This document shows positions 7,782 to 12,890 of a stretch of DNA of 12,890 nucleotides, piece after piece. Positions within the stretch are counted from its first letter, which is position 1. Every line of letters begins with the position of its first letter. A program made the position numbers and the translations under genes. The notes beneath the pieces are model-generated. The model worked only from the letters and a program-made list of their open reading frames with translations. It was not told the DNA's origin and ran no database searches. Source of the DNA: an uncultured Haloferula sp. (GTDB taxonomy: Bacteria > Verrucomicrobiota > Verrucomicrobiae > Verrucomicrobiales > Akkermansiaceae); the NCBI GenBank assembly GCA_946885645.1, contig CAMPGU010000104.1, forward strand, positions 1-12,890. Reading direction: 5' to 3'.

Positions 7782-9755
7782 ACCGAACGGAATGAATTGG
7801 CGGAGTCGATCGCCCGGGCGAATGAACCCGGTGCCGATCCCTTGGAACGGGCCGCGGAAGAACTCGAGCGGGAAGAGAGCCGGACTGGCAGGTGGTTCAA
7901 GATGGGACTCTACGTGGTTACCGCAGCCATATCGGTCGCGGCCCTTGCGACCTTCCTCTCTTCATCCGTGGAACTGCGCGCGCTTTATCCCTTCCTCTCG
8001 GGAGCTGGCGCAGGGCCCATCGATCCTTCGGACTTGGAAGCGCGGCTCGGTGCGCAACGCACGCCGGACGAGCGTTTGCTTTTGCTTGGCGACACCCGCA
8101 AGAGCGGAAGATCCGCCCGCATCAAGGGGCTCTGGGCCAGCGATCCGCGAAATCCCGCCTATTTCGCGGACTATGCGACCGTCCATGGCTCGGATCACCG
8201 CACCCTCCCGCCCGATTTCCTGAAAACGGCGAAGGAGCTGGATCCGGACAATGGATGGTTCATCGCTATCGCCGCCGCAATGGCCGCCCAAGAGGGGATC
8301 GACCGCAACGCAAAAACCACGCTCACTCCGGGCGGCGCCAAATTGCGCCCGGTGCAGGATCAGGCGAAACTGGACGAGGCCATCGGCCTGTTCCATCAAG
8401 CCGCGCAACTCGAACGCTTCGATTCCTACCAAGGGACCCTGCTCAAACAGAGGATTCTTCTCCTGCCCGAGCGGACCGACGTCGCGAGCCAAGGCGCGCC
8501 CCTCACCTACCTGGCCAGCATGTCCACCCTGAACCTTCGCCTGCGGCATTTGTCGGAAGCGATCGCGGTCAAGGCGAACGAGCTTGCGAAAGCCGGAGAC
8601 AAGGAGGGCTTCCAAGGCTTGCTGGAGGATTGGGAAAAGTTCGTTCCGCGGTATGCCGCGGTGCATCACACGAATCTGGTGGATATCCTCCTGGCCTACG
8701 TCTTCGTGGGAACGCCCTTGAAATCCTTGGCAGAGGCGGCCGCCGAGTTGGGGATGCCGGAAGAAGCGCGGCGCCTGCAGGAACTCGACCGGCGCATGGA
8801 AGAGCAAAAGGCGGCCATTAGGGCCAAGCCTTCTTCGGCCGAGGAGAAGATCGGCCTCCATTCCGGCCTGCTCGCCGGGCGTAGCATCCCGGTCATAGCG
8901 GGCCAGACTTTAACCCCGGTACCCATCGCTCCCGAGGAGTTGGAACCCGGTCGCATGGCCGACCACGCTTTTGCGGGACGGATTCTCTCCCTTCTCGGCT
9001 GGTTGGTTCTCGGCCTCGCGCTCGTGGCCTCCGGATTTTTCCGCTCCCGGGGCGGTCCGCTACAGCGCGCCCTCTCGGCCAGCCTCCTCCGGCTTCTCCG
9101 GCCGGGCGACTGGGCCTGGATCATCGGCGGGGGAATCCTCCTTCCCTTTGCCTACTATCAGATCATCACCGAAATGACGCCTCTCGGTGCCAAGGAATGG
9201 AGCCTGAGGGCAAGCATGTTCATGACTCCCTCCGGACAGTTCGGCGCGATGATCTCGCTGATGATCGTCCTGCCGCTCCTCATTGCCCGGTGGCGTTTAA
9301 GTCGCCGCGCGGGTGCGGCAGGCTTGGCAAGCCGGACGAGTTCCTGGGAGCGGGCTGCCGTCGTTCTCTGTATCCTCGCGTTGCCGTGCTTCGGTGTCCC
9401 CTTTCTCATGGGAGGGAAGGCGAGCGGAGAGGCATTGATCGCCGCGAGCTGCCTCCTCGCAGCCCTCCAGCTCTGCACCCTGCTGATCGGTATCCGTGCA
9501 CTTTTCGGGAGGCGCGGGCAGCTCGTGCGCCGGATCGCGCTCTCGCGCATCATGCTGCCCGCTTATGCCACCGGCATGCTCCTGCTGGCAGCGATGACCT
9601 TCGTTTACCACGCGGCCGAAAAGCACTGGCTTGCAAAGGATACCCTGATGATGTGGACCGTCGAAAAGCCGGGGATCGGCCGCTACGAGTACGATGCGGC
9701 GCAGCAGTTCCAGAAGGATTTCTTGGAGCTGTTGGAAGCCCCGAGCGATCACTGA
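7710..9755 (+). CDS. Unrecognised seven-helix membrane protein with large helical extracytoplasmic domain (paralogue 1)
   Basis: I do not recognise this 681-residue protein. Residues 1-62 are hydrophilic and probably cytoplasmic, beginning MPDATERFIAAATAPMA. One helix (65-85) leads to an extracytoplasmic domain of about 335 residues that is helical and TPR-like in places (LWASDPRNPAYFADYA at 141-156, LDEAIGLFHQAAQL at 221-234). Six helices follow near 423-444, 468-487, 511-527, 549-567, 575-598 and 614-633. Arg-rich loops (445-466, 528-548, 599-613) fit the positive-inside rule, giving N-in/C-out. The end has YHAAEKHWLAKD (633-644) and RYEYDAAQQFQKDFLELL (658-675). The start is fixed by near-identity with the next gene beginning exactly at its ATG. 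The two proteins match 26 of 53 residues over 119-171. No catalytic motif is seen; sensing, scaffolding or transport are all possible. The next gene starts 70 bases later with no terminator between. Confidence 0.85.
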   Translation: MPDATERFIAAATAPMARSPELQITERNELAESIARANEPGADPLERAAEELEREESRTGRWFKMGLYVVTAAISVAALATFLSSSVELRALYPFLSGAGAGPIDPSDLEARLGAQRTPDERLLLLGDTRKSGRSARIKGLWASDPRNPAYFADYATVHGSDHRTLPPDFLKTAKELDPDNGWFIAIAAAMAAQEGIDRNAKTTLTPGGAKLRPVQDQAKLDEAIGLFHQAAQLERFDSYQGTLLKQRILLLPERTDVASQGAPLTYLASMSTLNLRLRHLSEAIAVKANELAKAGDKEGFQGLLEDWEKFVPRYAAVHHTNLVDILLAYVFVGTPLKSLAEAAAELGMPEEARRLQELDRRMEEQKAAIRAKPSSAEEKIGLHSGLLAGRSIPVIAGQTLTPVPIAPEELEPGRMADHAFAGRILSLLGWLVLGLALVASGFFRSRGGPLQRALSASLLRLLRPGDWAWIIGGGILLPFAYYQIITEMTPLGAKEWSLRASMFMTPSGQFGAMISLMIVLPLLIARWRLSRRAGAAGLASRTSSWERAAVVLCILALPCFGVPFLMGGKASGEALIAASCLLAALQLCTLLIGIRALFGRRGQLVRRIALSRIMLPAYATGMLLLAAMTFVYHAAEKHWLAKDTLMMWTVEKPGIGRYEYDAAQQFQKDFLELLEAPSDH

Positions 9756-9825
9756 TTCCGGTTCTCCCGCTGTTACGTGCTCCGACCGATTTCTCCCTTT
9801 CTACTGCGCCACCTGATCTTCCCCA

Positions 9826-9897
9826 ATGCCCGACGCCGCCGAACGCTTCATCGCCGCTGCCACCGCTCCGATGGCGAGCAATCCGGAGCTGCAAATT
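9826..9897 (+). repeat. 72-bp 5' coding repeat, copy 2 (first 24 codons of paralogue 2)
   Basis: Partner of the block at 7710-7781, with three nonsynonymous mismatches and no synonymous ones. The bases just upstream of the two ATGs are unrelated. The inverted repeat GCTCCG/CGGAGC is preserved here at 9865-9889. Confidence 0.9.
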
Positions 9898-11937
9898 GCC
9901 GCGGAACGGGAATTGCGCAGCCACATGGAAAAAGCAGGTCCGGCTGCATGTGAAGATCGTGCTAGCGGCAATGACGCGGAGCGGCTTTTGGAAAATTCGG
10001 CAAAGCGGCGACCGGCGGTAATCCTCATCATGGCTGCGGTCCTGGTGTCCCTGTTGATCATGGGATTCACCGCCTACTATTTTTTCAGCAGGCGGCAGGC
10101 ATTCGAGTATTGGCTTAGCCTAGGATCTTTCCACTATGGTGAGCTTCCTCCATCGCTGATCCTTCCCCAGGCATCCCCGGAAGAACGCATCATTTTGTTT
10201 GGGGATCTCGCACGCAAAGGGATCGCCGCGCAAATGCAGACGCTTTGGGAACGGCATCCGGAGAATGCCGCTTATTTCAGAGAGTATGCCTTGGCCCATT
10301 GGAAGGAGCACAAAACCCTTCCTCCCGACTTTTTGCCGGTTTCCGAGCGGCTCAGTCCGGGCAATGCCTACTTCCCGGTACTCGCGGCGGCCGTAATGTC
10401 CCATGGCTGCGTCGAGTCGATCAACCCCTCCAAGCCGGGGAAAGCAAATTCCGGTCTTCTTCTCGAGTGGGTTATCAAGGATCCTCCCAAGGTGGATCAG
10501 GCTTTGGCGCTGTTGGAGCAAGCTGCATCCATGCCGGGCTGGGAATCCTACCAGGACGAGCTCTTGCGCGAACGCTTCGCGATTCTTCCTGGGGTGAAGG
10601 ACACATCGGACCGGGCGATCCTGATGTACTACTTGAACAACCAGCGTCTGACAGAGCCATCCGTGACCAACCTGACCTGGCTGATCGCTGCATCCGCCGC
10701 ACGATGCGAGAGAGAGCAGGACCCCACGAGCCTTGGGCGCTTGCTACTGATCTGGAAAACCGTGCTTCCTAGAGTCGTTGATCGGGAAACCCCTACCCTC
10801 TTTCACTGCGTGGTCGGTGAGTCCAGCCTCCTGCTTACCGCAAACTGCCTGCGGCAGGCTACTGTCTCTCTTGGGCTGTCCAAGGAGTCAGTCCATCTGG
10901 AGCGCCAGATCGACTTCCTCCAAAGACTTGCACAAAAAAGGAAGGAAGATCCCCGGAATGGTGCTTTTGCAGCGGAACTGTCTTGTCAAGGTTCCTATCT
11001 CGCGAGCATGTACGAGGGCGTGGAAAGCTTTCGGCCTGAGGGAGTTTCCCGGCCGTTCGCCGTCAGCGATCTAAAACCGGGCCGCTTGTCCGACTACGAA
11101 CTTGCCAGCCGCGCGGGCTCACTGATCGGCTGCCTGATCTTTGCCATCGCAGCAACCTGCACATCGATCTACCGATTCCGCGGGAGCTTGTTGGCCCGAC
11201 ACTTGTCCCTGGGTATATCCCACCTTTTTCGCCGCCGGGATTGGGTCTGGCTGCTGGGCTTAGGAGTGGCGGCACCCTTCTTGACGCTGGAGATCATAGC
11301 GCGCCTGACTCCCTTGGGAGCACGGGATTGGAATGCTTCCACCCACGGATTGACCGTCACTGCGGGACAACTCCTCGCCACGCTTGCTCTCATGTTGGGC
11401 ATGCCCGTGATGGTCGTCCGGTGGCGCTTGGGAAAAAGAGCGCCTTTCCTAGGATTCGACAATCGCCGTCAATGGGTGGCGAAGCCAGCAATGGCGCTTT
11501 GTTTTCTGGCTTTGCTGCTCTTCGGCATCGGCTTCCTAAGCGATAACCCCGCGGAGTATGGAGGCCAGACCGACCTAGTTGAACTCGACGTTACCGAAGC
11601 AACGGGTGAACGATGGAAGCCTTTCCTGACGGCCACCATTGCGGTTTGTATCGGACTGGTGTGGTGGCTATTCACCGGAGCTCGAGCCCTATTCAGTTCC
11701 CGGCAGGAGATCCTGCGGCGGGTTGTCATTAGCCGTCTGCTTGTTCCCGCTTATGTCCTTGCCATGTTGCTGATGGCCCTTGCCATGCCGGCCTACCATG
11801 CCGCGGAGGAATATTGGCTTTCCCACGATAGGATGATGGAAAGCACAACCGAAACGCTGCCGCTCGCCCGCTATGATCACGACGTCGCGGCATCTTACCA
11901 AAAACGGCTTGTGGAGATCCTGACCCCTAGCGAGTGA
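9826..11937 (+). CDS. Unrecognised seven-helix membrane protein with large helical extracytoplasmic domain (paralogue 2)
   Basis: This 703-residue protein shares the layout of its upstream neighbour along its whole length; its function is unknown. A cytoplasmic N-terminus (1-62) includes PELQIAAERELRSHMEKAG (20-38). The first helix is at 64-86, then an extracytoplasmic domain to about 425 with LWERHPENAAYFREYALAH (140-158), TLPPDF (164-169) and VDQALALLEQAASMPGWESY (223-242). Further helices lie near 429-448, 473-492, 514-531, 553-571, 599-618 and 637-656. The C-terminus repeats the shared motifs YHAAEEYWLSHD (657-668) and RYDHDVAASYQKRLVEIL (682-699). Compared with paralogue 1, the loop after the fifth helix is longer and acidic (572-598). 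It uses at least eight CTA Leu codons (residues 99, 307, 416, 542, 571, 584, 615 and 622), a codon dnaE avoids. Its stop lies 8 bases before the glyoxalase ATG, so the two are probably cotranscribed. Confidence 0.85.
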   Translation: MPDAAERFIAAATAPMASNPELQIAAERELRSHMEKAGPAACEDRASGNDAERLLENSAKRRPAVILIMAAVLVSLLIMGFTAYYFFSRRQAFEYWLSLGSFHYGELPPSLILPQASPEERIILFGDLARKGIAAQMQTLWERHPENAAYFREYALAHWKEHKTLPPDFLPVSERLSPGNAYFPVLAAAVMSHGCVESINPSKPGKANSGLLLEWVIKDPPKVDQALALLEQAASMPGWESYQDELLRERFAILPGVKDTSDRAILMYYLNNQRLTEPSVTNLTWLIAASAARCEREQDPTSLGRLLLIWKTVLPRVVDRETPTLFHCVVGESSLLLTANCLRQATVSLGLSKESVHLERQIDFLQRLAQKRKEDPRNGAFAAELSCQGSYLASMYEGVESFRPEGVSRPFAVSDLKPGRLSDYELASRAGSLIGCLIFAIAATCTSIYRFRGSLLARHLSLGISHLFRRRDWVWLLGLGVAAPFLTLEIIARLTPLGARDWNASTHGLTVTAGQLLATLALMLGMPVMVVRWRLGKRAPFLGFDNRRQWVAKPAMALCFLALLLFGIGFLSDNPAEYGGQTDLVELDVTEATGERWKPFLTATIAVCIGLVWWLFTGARALFSSRQEILRRVVISRLLVPAYVLAMLLMALAMPAYHAAEEYWLSHDRMMESTTETLPLARYDHDVAASYQKRLVEILTPSE

Positions 11938-11945
11938 AACGTTTT

Positions 11946-12332
11946 ATGCGCCTGGAATACCTCCACCACGTTGCAATCATCGCGTCGGACTACCCCCGCT
12001 CGAAAATCTTCTACACGGAAGTGCTCGGGCTGCGGGTTATTCGCGAAACCTACCGGGAAGCGCGGGACTCGTGGAAGCTGGACCTGGGATTGCCGGATGG
12101 GACGCAGATCGAGCTGTTCTCCTTTCCCGTCGCTCCGCCGCGGCCTTCGTATCCGGAGGCGTGCGGGCTGAGGCATCTGGCCTTTGCCACCGGGAATCTG
12201 GAGAAAGCGGTCGCCGTCCTCGCCGGGCACGGCGTCGAGGTGGAGCCGGTGCGAGTGGACGAGCTGACGGGGAGGCGGTTCACCTTCTTCGCGGATCCGG
12301 ACGGGCTGCCGCTGGAGTTGTACGAATCCTGA
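11946..12332 (+). CDS. YaeR/GloA2-like VOC-family metalloprotein (glyoxalase I-like)
   Basis: This 128-residue protein closely resembles E. coli YaeR and the SMU1112c-like proteins of the vicinal oxygen chelate superfamily. Shared landmarks are LHHVAIIASDYPRSKIFYTE (6-25), YREARDSWKLDL (36-47), IELFSFP (55-61), PEACGLRHLAF (70-80) and RRFTFFADPDGLPLELYE (110-127). The likely metal ligands of the paired beta-alpha-beta-beta-beta modules are all present: H8, E56, H77 and E124. Family members are cytoplasmic and often annotated as lactoylglutathione lyase-like, but the true substrate of this subgroup is unsettled, so methylglyoxal detoxification is only a possibility. The ATG at 11946 gives an N-terminus the length of the family's. 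A GTG at 11934, overlapping the stop of the upstream gene by 4 bases, would add four residues and would also suit translational coupling. Confidence 0.93.
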   Translation: MRLEYLHHVAIIASDYPRSKIFYTEVLGLRVIRETYREARDSWKLDLGLPDGTQIELFSFPVAPPRPSYPEACGLRHLAFATGNLEKAVAVLAGHGVEVEPVRVDELTGRRFTFFADPDGLPLELYES

Positions 12333-12382
12333 ACGCGACGTTTGGCCTTGTCCGCGGCGGCGGCGGCCATCGCTTGGCCGTG

Positions 12383-12890
12383 ATGAAGCTACCGATCACC
12401 GCCCTGCTTGGCCTGCTCCTGGTTTCTTGCACGAATGTTCACCAGGCCATCGTGCCACTGACGGATCCTGCGGGTAGCCCGGTGGCCGTAGTGGTCCCGG
12501 GAGTGGATCCGGAGGGCGAGCCGAAGAAGTCGCAGATCGTGGGGGTCGCCGAGGGGCTGATCGAGCATTTCAAACCCGACGATGTCTCTCGCAAATACCT
12601 CCCTGGCTTCGTGAAGGAGGAGGACTCCTTCGGCCTGGTGGTGAAGGGTCCCCACGGAACGCTGGCGACCAAAAACGGGAAGAAGTTCTACGGCTATGCT
12701 CCTTTCATCAGTGTCGCAGCAACTGCTCCCGCGGCGGATGTCGAAAGGGCGGCCACCTTGATCGCGGCGGATGTGTATCGCTCCGCAAAAAAGAGATACC
12801 AGATCTATCCGCAGAGTGCCCTGAAGAAGCTGGGGACTAGAAGCTATCTCAAAAGGGCATTGAGGAGAATGACGGCACAGGCGAGTTCCA
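12383..12890 (+). CDS. Putative lipoprotein of unknown function (partial, 3' end outside window)
   Basis: The frame is open for 169 codons from the ATG at 12383 to the window edge with no stop. The N-terminus is a lipoprotein signal: K2, a hydrophobic stretch ITALLGLLL, and lipobox LVSC with C16 as the lipidated residue. It should therefore be anchored to a membrane on the periplasmic side. The mature part starts with a Pro/Val-rich stretch (LTDPAGSPVAVVVPGVDPEG), continues through a mixed region with KGPHGTLATKNGKKFYGYAP, and becomes strongly basic near the visible end (SYLKRALRRM). I recognise no family. A GTG immediately before the ATG is an equally possible start. It lies 50 bases after the glyoxalase-like gene on the same strand with no terminator between, so it may belong to the same transcript. 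Being cut off, its full length is unknown. Confidence 0.72.
   Translation, partial: MKLPITALLGLLLVSCTNVHQAIVPLTDPAGSPVAVVVPGVDPEGEPKKSQIVGVAEGLIEHFKPDDVSRKYLPGFVKEEDSFGLVVKGPHGTLATKNGKKFYGYAPFISVAATAPAADVERAATLIAADVYRSAKKRYQIYPQSALKKLGTRSYLKRALRRMTAQASS

Noticed and set aside
7710..9897. The 72-bp duplicated block as an att site or mobile-element end
   Set aside because: Both copies are in frame at the start of homologous genes, there is no integrase or transposase nearby, and the intervening DNA is simply the first paralogue, so gene duplication explains the arrangement.
10846..10860. Inverted repeat around TGCCTGCGGCAGG inside paralogue 2
   Set aside because: The stem is short, sits mid-gene with no T-tract, and such pairings are common in GC-rich coding DNA.
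12333..12382. Possible terminator and trinucleotide repeat between the glyoxalase-like gene and the lipoprotein
   Set aside because: The GCG repeat around 12354-12366 is short, and the TGGCC/GGCCA pairing is only 5 bp with a long loop and no T-tract. This is ordinary GC-rich spacer.

Overview
This window looks like chromosomal DNA from a GC-rich Verrucomicrobiota bacterium, probably of the Verrucomicrobiales type. The clearest sign is a 1006-residue secreted protein with the Pirellula/Verrucomicrobium-type dehydrogenase and heme-binding layout, which is found almost only in the Planctomycetes-Verrucomicrobia group. Low use of TTA, CTA and TCA codons and poor Shine-Dalgarno sequences fit this. 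I see no tRNA, rRNA, CRISPR array, phage gene or insertion sequence.

Layout. From 1 to 865 (minus) is a sugar nucleotidyltransferase with a left-handed beta-helix tail; it begins at a GTG and runs off the left edge. A 118-bp divergent spacer separates it from the PVC-type cytochrome at 984-4004 (plus). That gene converges on dnaE, the replicative DNA polymerase III alpha subunit, at 4078-7542 (minus), and a GC-rich hairpin lies between the two ends. A 167-bp divergent spacer with a repeated 13-mer follows. A plus-strand run then extends to the right edge: two tandem paralogous membrane proteins of unknown function (7710-9755 and 9826-11937), a YaeR/GloA2-like glyoxalase-fold metalloprotein (11946-12332) and a lipoprotein cut off by the window (12383 onward).

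Working together. dnaE and the nucleotidyltransferase are housekeeping genes. The cytochrome probably acts in periplasmic oxidation of an unidentified substrate. The accessory part is the paralogue pair. Each protein has a short cytoplasmic N-terminus, one membrane helix, a large helical extracytoplasmic domain and six more helices ending in a conserved C-terminal motif. The first 24 codons of the two genes are almost identical, with no synonymous change, while the rest has diverged strongly. The second gene touches the glyoxalase gene, so they are probably cotranscribed. The pair is the best candidate here for an undescribed system, but nothing in the sequence reveals its function.
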